From: Hysterium pulicare CBS 123377
Lineage: Eukaryota > Ascomycota > Dothideomycetes > Hysteriales > Hysteriaceae
DNA length: 64,000 nucleotides
Assembly: GCA_000467715.1 (NCBI GenBank)
Contig: AJFK01000004.1
Location: forward strand, 62,001-126,000
Direction of reading: 5' to 3'
Position 1 is the stretch's first letter, and every line of letters begins with the position of its first letter. Position numbers and translations under genes: made by a program. This document shows, piece by piece, positions 1 to 12,107 of the stretch. The notes under the pieces were generated by a model. It did no database searches. It was not told where the DNA came from and worked only from the letters and a program-made list of their open reading frames with translations.

Positions 1-5
1 CCAAT

Positions 6-1766
6 ATGACGAAAACGAGTGGATACAACATCGCCGTTGGCATGATTGTAGCTGTCGGAAGCTTCACATATGGCTTCGGTACCTATCTCCCTCACCCTAT
101 ACTAATCTTTCTCACTCTAATCTTCTCGTTCAGGTTTTGCGTCATTCGCAACAAGTATTGGCCAGCCGGGCTTCTACGAGTACTTCAATCTTTCCACCAC
201 CGGCCCTAATGCGGCATACACGAACCACATCCTCGGCGCAGTCAACGCACTCTTCTTCTTCGGAGCATGCATTGGAGCTCTATGTGGTGGACCTCTCGCC
301 AATAAAATTGGGCGCAAATGGACGCTATGTACCGCATCAGCTATTGCCGTGGTCGGCGGCGCTTTGACTGCTGGGAGTGTACATATTGCTATGCTCATTG
401 TCGTGCGCATTCTCCAAGGAACAGGTCTAGGTGCACTGGCAACACTTGTTCCCATCTATCTTTCCGAAGCCTCGACCCCTTCGAAGCGAGGCATGCTCAC
501 AGGGTTACATGGCTTCTTCCTCGTCTCGGGATACAACATTTCTGCCTGGGTTGGTTTCGCATGCTTCTTTTCTAAGAATCTAACCTTTCAATGGCGAGGC
601 CCACTTGCATTTACCTGTATCCCTCCCTCTATTCTGCTGGTTGGCTGTTTTTGGATTCCGGAGTCTCCGCGTTGGCTACTTACCCAAAACCGCGTCGATG
701 AAGCGTGGACTGTGCTAAGCCGTCTCCATCGCGATTCATCTGATCCCGATGAAATGGCCGCACATGAAGAGTTTTACCAGATGCGGAAGCAAATCGAGTT
801 TGAATCGTCGAATCCGAGTGGCTACTTGGCTATATTGAAGACTCCGCACTATCGCAGGCGAGCCTTTCTGTCTTGCTTCGTGCAGTTTGCAGCGAACGGA
901 ACGGGCGCACTGGTCATCAATTACTATAGCGTCATCATCTACACGAATCTAGGTCTGAAAACTTTTATGCCACTGTTGATGTATTGCATCTATACCTTGA
1001 TCGGGGCTTTGGGGAATCTTTTCTCGCTTTTAACGATTGATAGGACCGGGCGGAGATTCGTAAGTGATCATTACTTGAATGCAATCTATTCGGTTGACTG
1101 ACACTGCATCTATCTCAGGCTCTCATCACCGGATTCTCCGGGGTGCTCGTCGCCGTCGTTCTCGAGACTGCCATGGTAGGGCGCTTCGTCACTGGATCAA
1201 CTCCGAACCCTGCGGGTCAGAAAGTGGCTATTTTCGCTATCATGTTGTACGTAACACCTTACACCAAACCCTACTGTGCATCGTATCCCCCTTGCATACT
1301 GATCACGCCACCTAGCTTCGTCTTCTTCTACGGGCTCTTCATCGACGCAGCGTCCTTCATCTACAGCAGCGAAATATACCCTACCAACATCCGCTCCCAA
1401 GGCGTCGCGCTAGCGACCCTTACCTACTTCACCGCATGCATTACGTTTGTCACACCAGGTGCAACGGCCATTGCGAATATTGGGTGGAAGTACTTCCTCG
1501 GTGAGTTTTCCCCGCCAGTCCACAGCTTAGCGATCTTAGGTGCTGACCGGATGTTCTTAGTTTTCATCGGCCTCACCGTCATCAGCGTTATTGTCATAAT
1601 CTTCTTCTACCCTGAAACTAAAGGCAAGAGTCTTGAGGAATTGGCGGAGCTTTTCGGAGATCCGGTCGTTGTGCATCTGACCGATGCCACGGAAGAGCAG
1701 AAAGAGAAGCTGGATTTAGAAATTAAGAATGAGCTCTTTGCTGAGCATCGGGAGGGGCTCCAATAG
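6..1766 (+). CDS. MFS sugar (hexose-type) transporter
   Basis: Integral plasma-membrane permease of the Sugar_tr branch of the major facilitator superfamily, expected to import a hexose or related sugar by proton symport. My model joins 6-78, 134-1059, 1119-1246, 1316-1500 and 1561-1766 (505 aa). All four introns are GT-AG and the phases agree. Seen in the protein: FGFASFATSIGQPGF after TM1, the loop 2-3 motif NKIGRKW, PESPRWL at the end of the first half, DRTGRR in loop 8-9, and PETKGKSLEEL after TM12. These are diagnostic of sugar porters. The third intron uses donor 1247 rather than the in-frame GTAACA at 1251, because only that keeps the frame. The start at base 6 gives a plausible N terminus (MTKTSGYNIAVG), but only five upstream bases are in the window, so an earlier start or exon cannot be excluded. 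The substrate cannot be told from sequence. Confidence 0.9.
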
Positions 1767-2114
1767 GATACGGTGGTGTAAGGAGACGTGCGGTGGCGTT
1801 GTAATCGGTGAGTGAGTGGTATAGAATCTCATCGTCAAACACGAATTTGTCGCATTCTGCCTTGTGATACTCGATCATTCGATGCTGGCGGATGGTTCAT
1901 AGTCTTATGCAGCGGTGAGGATTCTACGCCCGTAAGCTATATCCACCGAGCTTCAGAATACTAACTCGAATACCTGACCGCTGGCTCTCAACTGCTCTCG
2001 CTCTCCTGATTTTGCGCATGCCAGCGCATACCCAGCTATACCGCCAGAAGCACGCTCCCTTACCCGGCAACCCTTCGGCCTCCTCCTACCCGTACGTTCC
2101 CTTGCCTAATTATC

Positions 2115-2122
2115 TATATAAA
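2115..2122 (+). promoter_or_regulatory. Orphan TATA box with CT-rich start region
   Basis: TATATAAA is followed within about 15 to 60 bases by a long pyrimidine tract (CTCGCTTTCCTTCC...). In fungi this arrangement marks the core promoter of strongly expressed genes. The first ATG downstream (2179) opens only a 14-codon frame, and no spliced protein could be built after it. It may be the promoter of a lost gene or of a non-coding RNA. Confidence 0.35.
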
Positions 2123-5100
2123 CCCCCTCAGATCTCGCTTTCCTTCCTTTCTTCTTCTCAACTTCATCACACGCCTTTATGTCTTCTCTTCGCCTTCGAG
2201 CACAGGCAAAACGTATGGCCTAAGCTGCAAGATGGATCTTTTTCTCCCTCTTTGTTTTTGAAGGAAGATTATCTTATGGACAGAGCCGTGGCATGGTCCG
2301 GCTCACTTCCAGACTGCTTTCACGTCGATGTGTGCGGATCTTCAGAGTTCGTTCAATTGAGACAACACTTGCTGGCCATGGTCGGCTCTTCGTCCCTTGC
2401 TCATCAGAACTACGAGAGCATATACATGGGAGCGGATTCTTATCGACCTCGTGTCTACTAGCCGTTCATGGTCCTTGCCCTCGGAAAATGATAAAACCAA
2501 CCTACCTTGATATGTCTTTCCGACCCATCTGTCATCTAACATCTACTATCGTATTGATGAGCTGTGCTGGTCCCAGCCGAGGTAGCCATACACTACACGA
2601 ACTCCGATCATGGGACCTTCTTCTTTGTACAAATATTAAGCGCTCGCACATGTGGTGCTTCGGGATCCTCTTGGCTCTTGCTATACTTAAGTCTTCAGCA
2701 ACACCATGTCTCAGTGTCCAACCTTCTGTTCAGCATGGTGTATGACCTCTGTTCATAGAATGAACAAGCCTGCTCCCAATGGCCCGGATCTCGTGCTCTC
2801 TGAATACTTCTACGGCTCGCATCTTTCCACATCCGATAGAAAACTCACTCACAGAAGAGGAATGCTGGACTTGTCGGACAGCTTCCAAAGTCATCAAGCT
2901 ACTCGGCCGGCTCTGCTATGGGCTGCTTTCTGAAGCGACTGTGTATTCGAACCACTCACACTGGGCATCTCATGCTGTTTTGCTCCTGAGTTCTTCGCTC
3001 TGATGTTGGATCACTAGGTCCGACGGATGATTTTCATGTTCGCTCTTCCGGATCTTGTGGAAGGCCAGTCAAGGCACCTGGAACAGGCAATCGATGTTTC
3101 CTCGGATCTGGTGGAAGACCAATACAACTCTTGAGCTGAAGTTCTGATGATTCTTCGGATTCTCTACAAATGATAATGGGCAGCTTATGGATGCTCTTCT
3201 GCTGCACAGCTGAACATCGACGACTGTATGTTCCAGCCTCATCACTATAAACATATGCTGGACCCACTAGATGTTTCTCGGTGTGGGAGTTCTCGGATTA
3301 TTGAGCAACGTCGGCTTCTTTGTAACATTTCCACCAGAACTACACAACTTATGCGGAGTCTGCCATGCCTGTTCCTTGGATCTACAACAGCCAGTACTTT
3401 CAGTCACTCTATGCTTGGCCTCTCCAAAAACGCTCTTGATATCTTTGCATGTCAACGGCCCTTCCTCCGACGCTACGGGAGAGGGGAGATCTCTAGTCAG
3501 GGCATTAATCCTTGGTTGTGCAGAAACTTCATGACCGATTCACATTTCATGTGGTGTTCAATATACTACAGAAGCGGTAACTGATGCTGTCTTGAGCGGA
3601 AAGTGAAAACGTCAACGACGTGCCCGTCCCCGTCCCATGTGTCTCTCTGCTTCGCTCCACAGTTGGCACTTTGCTCCATGGTTCATAGGATGAAGTTGAA
3701 AGTGTCTATGCTCTTCCTCTGGTCAGCACCAACATCCCTGATAACATCGCATGTCTAGCCAGCAAACTCAAAGACAACCGTCGACAAAAAAAATTGCACA
3801 ACAAGAAAATTTCATGTCGTTGCTTTTCGGGTCGTTTCGATCGCACACTGTATCCACCACATCGAAAACACTGCAATAAAGTCTCCATTGGTTTGCTTTT
3901 GCCCCGGCTGTCGCTTCCACATGGAGAACGATGATTTCGAATGTTGTTTGGGAACTCCCTCTAAAGCATAGCGTCCAACAAAGTGATGGACCAGTGACTC
4001 CATGGATAAATCTTCAGCACTTCTCAATCACCTCTCAATGGAAACATCGCATGGCCTACAAAAAAGAAAACCAGCCAGCGGAAACGGTCCACTGCTCTGG
4101 TCTTCCAGTTCTGCATCATGGTGGAGCATCTAGCCCTGCCATATATACGAGAAACAATCCTCGGACCCTTTTCCACCATGGAATCAACAAAATGCTAACC
4201 TCAAACCATGTCCGGAGTTCCGGCCGTCTCGTCAATATCTCGGAGTACGTCAACTAATGTCGAGATTCTCTCCTTCGGCTGCTCAATCATCTGCCTTGTT
4301 GTCGAATCGCTTATGGCCTGGTGCCTGGAGCAATATAGCTGGTTCATGTTTAGGTTCAAATAAGAAGTAAATATGAAGCAGAGAAATGCGTGCACTGTGC
4401 GAGTTTGAGTACATCGACATCGACTCACTCAGGGTCGTCATGGTTGCGGGAACCTGTTTCCTTGGATCATGAATAAGACCTACTGCACTCCAGCAGCATG
4501 TTGTCCCGCCTTGGATTCCAATTCAAGGTGCAACACATTGCCCAATTACCCCCATGACTTCCAATATGTCTAGGCATCCGACATACGAAACACGGTCCCC
4601 CACGTGGGAATTCTTCCCCCAGTCATGTCCTTTCGGCCAGGAAGTTGATGGCTGGAGCTTTGGACCTGCTGCCTCGTAGCAACAACAGGAGAAAAGCCAA
4701 GGAGTATGAATTGTCGATTTGGTTCACTCCTAGATGCAGAAATGGATTACTCTTGGAACAGCACACCGCAATGAGCTGTTCCTATGAGAGAGACGGAGAG
4801 AATATGGAGTAAACTTCAACTTCCGATACTTCGACAAGCACTACCTCACCGCCATATGTTGCCAAAGTTCCAATCAGTGCGAAGTTCGACGAGGGGTTAG
4901 AACACGGACCATGTCCGAAGCCATATCCATCGTGCCACGATCAGAAATGGCCAGTATGCCTATTCTAAACACCATAATGGACCTACTCTCTTCCCTGGAT
5001 GAAGCTTGATGAAGCTAGACCTCGATCTTTCAACACTTGAACGATTGTCAGATCACGCCACATAGTCCGGCCTCCACGGCTCTGGTGAACTACAGGATTT

Positions 5101-5880
5101 CTCTTCTTCATCGCACCATATGGCGGATGGGAATATGCATCAGCTCAATCTCATACATGAGTACTCAGTGGCAGCAGTATCTTCTAAGAGGCAATCACAA
5201 ACGGTCATAAAATGGCAGATACGGGTCGTTATCTGATCAGCCATATGTGGCATCGAAATCTTGTCCAAACTCCTTGACTCGAAAGCTAGTGATGCTCTAG
5301 TTTGTCTACCCTTATCTAATAAAATAATGGGGTGATCTCTCCACCACTTTCTGGATATCCGGACCACATCCCAAACTACCCTGACGTCAGAAGCGGCATG
5401 TTTGCTTACCAAAACCATACACTGGAAGAGCATATGGCTTCCTGCTGCACCAAGCTCTGCGGCATCATGGGAAATGGCTCGTTGCGCTGAAACATCGGTC
5501 TCGGGATTGAAAACGGTCGAATGAGCCACTTCGTGACTTCCATGATTCAGCCATCGAGACTTCACTATTTCCTCTTCTCATGGCGTGTTGTGCTGAAGCT
5601 CCTTCCAAGACAATGTCAGCTGTGTTATGGGCCAGTGATACGATCTCTGCCATAAGGGTCATCCTCTCTACATCGCGGCGAACCCAGCTCGATGCTTCGT
5701 GCTTCGCCCAGACTCTGGATATTCTTGTATGCCTATCCATGACTTTCGCCCTCCATTAAAAAAGAGAACCTAGAGTCAATGTCTCCAGGGTTTCATGGTG
5801 GCGCACACGGAAGGCGTGTTAAACGAATCACCTTTCGGGCGGCAGACTGTTATGACCGCCATCAGACGAATTGATGCTAT

Positions 5881-6240
5881 ATGCCCCGTGCCTCATTTTC
5901 GGACTCCAATTCTCCTCTAGTGATGCGTTTCATGTCTCCGCCTCACCAAGGACACCTACCTCCAGCCGGCGCCCACCTGGCCGACGAAATCGTCGGTGAG
6001 CTTATCCTACTATACAAGAAAGGGCACATCGAATGGCAAGTCATGAAGAAGCGCTGGCCAGCCGTCTTCAAAGACTGGGGTGTATACTCGTGCAGACGAC
6101 CAATGGGGGCTCCTTTCGTTCTGAACGGCAAAGTGCAGGCCACCAATGGTGGCACACGAAGCGGCTACCTGGCAGACTCTATCTTTGTAACATATGCCCG
6201 TAAACAAAAAAAGCCATTGTCCTCAATAGGCCAACCCTAA
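5881..6240 (+). CDS. Unrecognised 119-codon open frame
   Basis: An ATG-initiated frame in the gene-poor interval. The middle part (LADEIVGELILLYKKGHIEWQ...) looks like a helical, charged protein segment rather than random sequence, and it is followed by a basic tail. There is no family match I know, no signal peptide and no TM segment. It could be the remnant of a gene or a small lineage-specific gene. Chance cannot be excluded because frames of this length occur elsewhere in the same interval. Confidence 0.2.
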   Translation: MPRASFSDSNSPLVMRFMSPPHQGHLPPAGAHLADEIVGELILLYKKGHIEWQVMKKRWPAVFKDWGVYSCRRPMGAPFVLNGKVQATNGGTRSGYLADSIFVTYARKQKKPLSSIGQP

Positions 6241-6571
6241 TTCTGTTGATCAAAGATTACCTTGATAAGCCAACCGTGTGTTATCCTGCTCGTGCCAATA
6301 CCTATAAGCCTGACCCAAAATCTGACCCACAAACTCGACACGATCCATTCACATCCGCCTAGGTGTCGTCGTCGTTGTCCGAATCAACCTTCGCCTTATT
6401 AGGGTTTCAAAGTTTACATGCTCAAGTGCTGCCAGCATATCAACAAGTCAAGAACTGTGGTCCTCGTGGCTTATGACTCGTGAGCTGGTGTGACCCGAAT
6501 GAAATAGTTGATAATGTTGCGGCTACATGGAGAAGCTCAACATGTTCACGAATTCTGCATGTGAAAAAGAC

Positions 6572-6660
6572 CAGATCTGTGGAGATACATGATAGTTTCC
6601 CAATCTCAATTAGCCCCAAGTGGTGGAGATACATGATAGCTCCTCGATCACAGTTAGCCA
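6572..6660. repeat. Diverged 44-bp tandem duplication
   Basis: A 16-base identical block (TGGAGATACATGATAG) starts at 6580 and again at 6624. A second matching block (TTAGCC) follows each copy with the same 44-base offset. This indicates an old tandem duplication of about 44 bp. It lies within a 123-codon frame that I do not consider a real gene. Confidence 0.5.
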
Positions 6661-8917
6661 AAAACGGACGAGTTTATGCCAGGATGACTGTTCCTGGGCC
6701 TCAAAACGCTTATAACCCCATAAAATGGGGCGTAGTAGCTCCATGGGCCGTGGCTCTCTGTGTGGAAATAACCTATCTTACAAACGCGAAGAATTACAAT
6801 AAGAGTACTTATACCCGATATCACATCGATTCAGAACCTGGAAACATGTAGTCTGTAGTCATGACTTCTCGAAACTGCCTAGTCCACAGCACTCAACCTG
6901 CGTCTATATATGTCAGTCCGAACTTTCGTATTCTTCTAGCAACACTCGACGCGAACGGAGGATCATAGCCTGGAGCCTTTTCGTACATGGAGCTTTGATC
7001 CGTCTAGGGCATGTTCATGTTGGAGCGCTGGGTCTATTCAAACGTTGGAACCCACCTCCGCATGCTGGACTTGCACAAGTAATCATGGATAATCTACATT
7101 TGGAGAACTGAACTTCGGGTCATATTTAAGCACCACAACTAGAATGCTTCTCAACTTATGTTCGGGAGTGGCTCGGATTCTCTCTCCCAGACTCCAGCTT
7201 CGCTCATAACGGCGAAAGCTGCTATTTAATAGTGACCGGTGCTAGACGTGATGGTTGGAACTCTTATCCTTTTCTCTTATCTTGTTTCCATAAAAGGCAC
7301 AACCGAGATAGCGATGCTTTAGACCATGCCATGAACGTTATACAAGCTGGCCGTACAGTGCAGCCACAAATACCAGTGACGATGAAATGGCAACGACTCA
7401 CCAAATGGCACGACTAATCTCCTTAAGGCTTGGGTTTCGCCACATGAAAGGATTGGGCCGTATGTACTATGAAGGAGCCACATTGACTTACATCTCATGT
7501 TCTCTAAAAACTCAGTTCGTCTACCTACTGGGTGGAGATTAGTCTTTCGGCGTTCCTAATCCACGCAAGAGACTGCTGCAATACCGTTCTTAAGTTCGCT
7601 TCGTCAAATAAGAATCATGAATATGGAATTGTACGGTCATGGATACAAAATCATGTTTCTTCCTTCATGCAAAGGCGCAATGCGTATTTGATGGTGAAGA
7701 GGCATGTTTCTGGCAATGTGTTCTACAAGTCGATGATGGCTTTGCTGCATGTTTGAGATCCGGCTTTCATTTCCCATACATCGATGAGATCGAAAGAGCA
7801 TGTAAAGCAAGTACGTCAGCAGCAACAGATATCTCGAAATATGTAGAAGCTGGTCGTCATGGGCACGTGTGGCGGCAGATCGACTGCTCAGCAAAAACGC
7901 GTATATGACCACGGTATTATGAACCCGTAGAGTCTAGAAGCATACTACATCATAGTAATAATCATACAACCAAGGAACATGGGGTGCATGGGCTCTGGCA
8001 ATTGTCTGCCGTTCATTTATATGCCCCGTCTTCATATGCTCCGTCTCGCTCCTGGTTTGGAAAAGTGGGATGGTATCATGTTTTGGAAATTGGACCACCC
8101 ACATTCGATGTCGAAAGCCAGCCGCGGAAGTGTCCTTAACAGTTGTGGTCAATCATGAAAGCCTTATGTGAAGAATCTTGATGAGACCTTATATCTCTTC
8201 TGGGACTTCCAGTATGCCCCTTTCAATCTTTCGATGCCAGGTCATCTCATGGCAACATGCAAGCCATCTCCTATGGTTCCGTAGGGTTGCGTCCCTCTAC
8301 AAGATTACATGACAACGGCGGACAGGTAAATGAGGAGTCCAAATAAGACATTTTCATTATGTCATGTTGGGAGAAGTGCGTCCGAAATACACAGTCTTCT
8401 GTCAATGCTACATGTGGCCGGCCTAATTCGTTCGGAAGCGAAACTGGTGTTGGACTTGAATTTCAGCAGACATGGCAGGAAAGTTATATTCCGTTGGGTT
8501 CTCGACCTATAGAGTGGGTAATATCTTCACCGTCCTTTCACGGAAGCAGGGTGTATGAAACGGGAAGAGAGTCACGAATGCTAATGCCCATTTTTAATCT
8601 CGGTTTCTTTTACCGTACAAATTGCTCTCCTTCTTTAGGGAAGGTAGCAGGTGTAAGGCAGTGCCAGTTCCATTCTCAAAACAGCTTCGGAATCCCTAGA
8701 TCGGATAGCTTTCTCGTGCTAAAGTAGCCCCCAAACCATTTCGCATAAATCTTCAATTGAAAGTGATGCACGGCCAAACAAATTTTGGACCACTTGGCCT
8801 TCAATGCCGACTTTTGCCGTGCCGTTTCACGATGTCAATTCGTACTTCAATTCGCTCTTCTCCAAACTCAGACCACAGCGTAACATGGTATGATGTGATG
8901 AGATCTGAGATAATATA

Positions 8918-10063
8918 CTACCGTAAGAGGTAGTAGGACATCTCGTAGGGATCGGTATACGTATCGGTTGTGTAGACTTCCGAATTGTTTTCCAGCATGA
9001 AAGAGTCCTCTTGATCAACTGGTGGAACGGTACATAGTGTCCGTATTTCTTTCCAGGATGTGTTCCCTCCCCAAACTCCATAATCTTCATTTGTATCGAA
9101 TAGAGGCTGATGTTGCTGGGTTATCATCGCATGCTGCCCGCGTTTCACAACCACAAGTAGTTCCGCGTGTAAGTGATTGTAATCTGCGCACGCATCTTTG
9201 AGCGACTCTGGAGGATGGTGATCAATCGTATATGCGAAAGTCATATGAGGATTCGTGAGACACAGAGTAAGTGGACTTGAAACGGATCCAGGAGTGTTGC
9301 TTTGCGTGGAGGGATATATAGTCACGGAAGCTCCAGAGTCCGGGCCATCACGCTGCTGGAGTATTTCGCTCCACTTGCTTGGCTGGCGCCCGCTCCAATA
9401 TCCCAAGCAAGGGTCTGAGAAGAAACTTAAGGGATTGAATCCGAGGGTTCGTGCGTTCTTCGTCATGTAGTGCAGTTCTTTCCATCCATTGCCATGTCGT
9501 ACCAGTTCTTCCAAAACAAGGTATCCATCCAAAAAGTCTGCATCTCCCAGAACAATGAGAGTATCCAAGTTCAAAGCCGGAAGAAGTCTGAAAAACCGCC
9601 CTAAGCCAGAGTCTTCTGCGGTACCGTGACGTCCGACCTTTTCCCCGTTTACTCGGATGTGGCGAATGTTCGAACGGACTTCGGTCGAAATCGAAGTGAG
9701 TTTATCAAGAAGATCTACTGGCCTCTCGAAATGGAACAAGACACGTCCCATCCATAGTTCTTTGGCTTCGTGATACAACTGCCGGCAGGTATGTAGAATG
9801 GCAAGGGAGTTTGGAGCTGGCTTCATGACCTCGCGTCTGCCACGTGCTAGAATGCGGATGCCAAAGGCAAGCCTAGTAGACGTGAAGAGCTGACGATAGA
9901 TCTCATCTCGTAACTCGCGAGGTAGCTGTAGAAGCCTGCAAGAGGGGTGATGCGACGTTGATGGGGTCTCCATTTTCGGACGGGCCTCTGGGAGCCCAGG
10001 GCTTTTGGTCGGTGGAATATTTTGAGGATCGAACGAAGTGGTGGATTGGTTGTTGAAAATCAT
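8918..10063 (-). CDS. F-box-like LPREL-domain protein (intact copy)
   Basis: A 381-aa single-exon protein starting at ATG 10063. After a 40-residue Pro/Ser-rich leader comes RLLQLPRELRDEIYRQLF (residues 43-60), the hallmark of a large fungal family related to F-box and DUF7730 proteins. In that family this helix resembles the F-box N-terminus. The family's ILHTCRQLYHEAKELW motif follows, then a domain ending in the hydrophobic strand ELLVVVKRGQHAMIT and a C-terminal WKEIRTLC motif. No TM segment or signal peptide is seen, so it is probably cytoplasmic or nuclear. The function is unknown. F-box members recruit substrates to SCF ubiquitin ligases, but that is not shown for this subgroup. Two decayed relatives lie immediately upstream on the same strand, so this is the surviving member of a local tandem family. 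Confidence 0.75.
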   Translation of the reverse strand: MIFNNQSTTSFDPQNIPPTKSPGLPEARPKMETPSTSHHPSCRLLQLPRELRDEIYRQLFTSTRLAFGIRILARGRREVMKPAPNSLAILHTCRQLYHEAKELWMGRVLFHFERPVDLLDKLTSISTEVRSNIRHIRVNGEKVGRHGTAEDSGLGRFFRLLPALNLDTLIVLGDADFLDGYLVLEELVRHGNGWKELHYMTKNARTLGFNPLSFFSDPCLGYWSGRQPSKWSEILQQRDGPDSGASVTIYPSTQSNTPGSVSSPLTLCLTNPHMTFAYTIDHHPPESLKDACADYNHLHAELLVVVKRGQHAMITQQHQPLFDTNEDYGVWGGNTSWKEIRTLCTVPPVDQEDSFMLENNSEVYTTDTYTDPYEMSYYLLR

Positions 10064-10611
10064 GGTGAGCGGTTACGAAAATAGAGTTTGAGGTGAAGTT
10101 AGCTGAATCTGACTTGAGGCGCCACGTGCAGTCGAACGAAAGGAGGACATCACGTGAGCTATCAAGGAACCTCACCTGGGCACATAAAGTCCATATGAAT
10201 CGCAAGGGGGTGTTGTTATTAGTCGTTTTTAAAGAATGGGCTTATGCGTATCACCTTCTTTTCGACCAGCCTGTAAAGCTAATTTAACCTTAGTACAAGG
10301 CATTAAAGCAAGTCACCATCATGAAGGTTATTCAAAAGCAGTTTCAAGAATAGAATCTACTTAGACTTGTACGGCTTTGGAAGTCCACAATACAACGAAT
10401 ATGACACAACCGTTGGGCATTGATTTGTAGATATGTTCAAGATATCATAGAATGGAACTCAAGGCCCGACCAGTGCCAGGAGAGAACCCTCGGAATATCA
10501 TCCAGTTCCACAATTAACATCCAGTTCCCTTCTTGAATACTTGTTCGTGCCTTTACAAGCTCCTGCCATCCATGACTACGACCTTTAGCATCCCCTTCAG
10601 ACTTTGCAGAT
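10064..10611. other. Spacer between LPREL-family copies
   Basis: It contains the upstream region of the intact LPREL gene and, at 10437-10611, sequence that may be the decayed 3' end of the next copy. No independent gene is seen. Confidence 0.4.
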
Positions 10612-10950
10612 TTATCGCCACGTTGTAAGCCATGCAGTCTGAATGATATCGTCGCACGTATGATCCCACCCAACATAACGACGACCATCCTCGCCAAAAT
10701 TGAGATGCAAGTCCCTGACTTGTGGCCAAGGCATTCTCTCGGCTAGATTCCGAATAACTTCTGCTAAATCGCACCATTGCTTAGGCTTATCGGCAACGTC
10801 TGTAATCTGAGCACCTGGACCTCGTTTGGCAACTACAAGTAACGCGTTGTTGGCCCACTTCTCGTGCCAGCCCTCCTCGCCGAACACCGAGAGAGGTGTC
10901 TGGAAGATTTCACGAGTAAGAGGATCGAGAAGAGAAACGACGAGCCACAC
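10612..10950 (-). pseudogene. Fragment of a second LPREL-family gene
   Basis: A 112-codon frame that opens without ATG (GTG at its first codon). It contains NNALLVVAKRGPGAQITD, matching the strand ELLVVVKRGQHAMIT of the intact neighbour and EVLVIVKRGRQIDIR of the copy at 11.5 kb. It then has WCDLAEVIRNLAERMPWPQVRDL, comparable with the family's C-terminal region. The LPRELRDEIY half is absent upstream, and the frame is lost at both ends, so this is best read as a truncated paralogue. A small active gene using other exons is possible but less likely. Confidence 0.45.
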
Positions 10951-11461
10951 TCAAAAAGAGGAAAGAGTTACTTATTGTGGTTGTATTCGTAATCTCACTC
11001 AGCCCCTCAAGCATTCACTAACCCCGCTTCCAGAACTTCGTGGTGCGGGTGAATAGTCGCCTTGCATCTTTTACTTTTTCTCATCGTTCATCACTGCTTG
11101 TAATTCACCACCCGTATTTTCATAGCATTATGTACAACTCCGAGGAAACACTTTTCCATCGATACGGCATTGGTGATATGGGAGGTGGCTGTAGGTCTGA
11201 CTCTAATATACATGCCAAAAAAAACATTCCCTGGTTCCACCACTCGAACCCTTGACGCTTGAACCTATCATCGCCTACTCCAGGACTTGTGGAATGCTAT
11301 GAGAAACGACGTCGACATTAGATCATCCCATTAAGCGCTCAATTCCTTCCCCACTAAGAGCATTTGGGGCAATCGATCTCATCGACATCCACATAGTCAT
11401 CAATTTCGAGCTCCAATGATACTGGGAAAGGGATAATGCGCTCATGGCGTACCTCATTGGA

Positions 11462-11497
11462 TTACCCAGGTACACCATTGAACTACCCAAGTACACC
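11462..11497. repeat. 21-bp tandem duplication at the pseudogene 3' end
   Basis: TACCCAGGTACACC and TACCCAAGTACACC are offset by 21 bases. On the coding strand this doubles CTWV-QW to give the C-terminal CTWVVQWCTWVIQ, just before the terminal stop. Confidence 0.6.
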
Positions 11498-12077
11498 CAC
11501 ACTTTCTCTTGAAATCAGGCCAGGTATCAAATTGGGACCCGCTTTTTGAGAACGTAACTACATCCTCAAGTATGGCATGCGGATAGTCGTCGCCGTCGGG
11601 TTTGCGGATGTCAATTTGGCGACCACGCTTCACTATCACGAGTACCTCCTCCTCTCGGACGGCTTTCTGTTCCATTTTTTCTGAATGCCGTACTTTCGAG
11701 CCAATGTCGCCTGCAAATCGTTGGTGCAGAACCTCGCCATTAGCTGGATTAAGGATTAAACTGGGCTTATCCCGCAAGGTGGATTCGCATACGGTGGCAA
11801 CGTAGCCAGAGTTTTCGCCGTCTCGATAGAGAAGTATCTCGTTCCACCGCATCAGTTGCTGGGCTCGTCCGAAATGGTCGAACAAGCTTGAGTCGCCATA
11901 GAAGCGAAGCTCTTGCCATCCCCCGCCTGGCCTAATCAAACCCTCAAGCACCATCGAAGAAGAGTCATCGACGTAGTGGAATTTAATTCTGGAATGATCA
12001 ATACTGAGGACAGTGAGTGTGCTTAACCGTAGCTATGGGTTGAAGTTGAGCGCCTCCCAAAGCTGAAGATTATGCCT

Positions 12078-12107
12078 ATTTAGTCCAATGGCATTTAGTC
12101 CAATGGG
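12078..12107. repeat. 15-bp tandem duplication inside the pseudogene
   Basis: ATTTAGTCCAATGG occurs twice with a 15-base period. In the minus-strand frame it duplicates five residues (IGLNA), keeping the frame. Confidence 0.7.

Larger units (their letters stand above)
1767..8917. other. Gene-poor 7.1 kb interval
   Basis: No open frame here resembles a known family, and none links through splice signals into a longer protein. Frames of 60-150 codons occur on both strands but look like chance or decay. Base composition is ordinary, without the strong AT skew of heavily RIP-mutated repeats. I found no terminal repeats, transposase or reverse transcriptase motifs. Local items noted separately: an orphan TATA box near 2115, an unexplained frame at 5881-6240, and a 44-bp duplication near 6.6 kb. 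Confidence 0.5.

Noticed and set aside
1767-8917. Transposon or virus-like element as the cause of the gene-poor interval
   Set aside because: I found no transposase, reverse transcriptase, integrase or capsid motifs, no long terminal repeats and no RIP-like AT skew.
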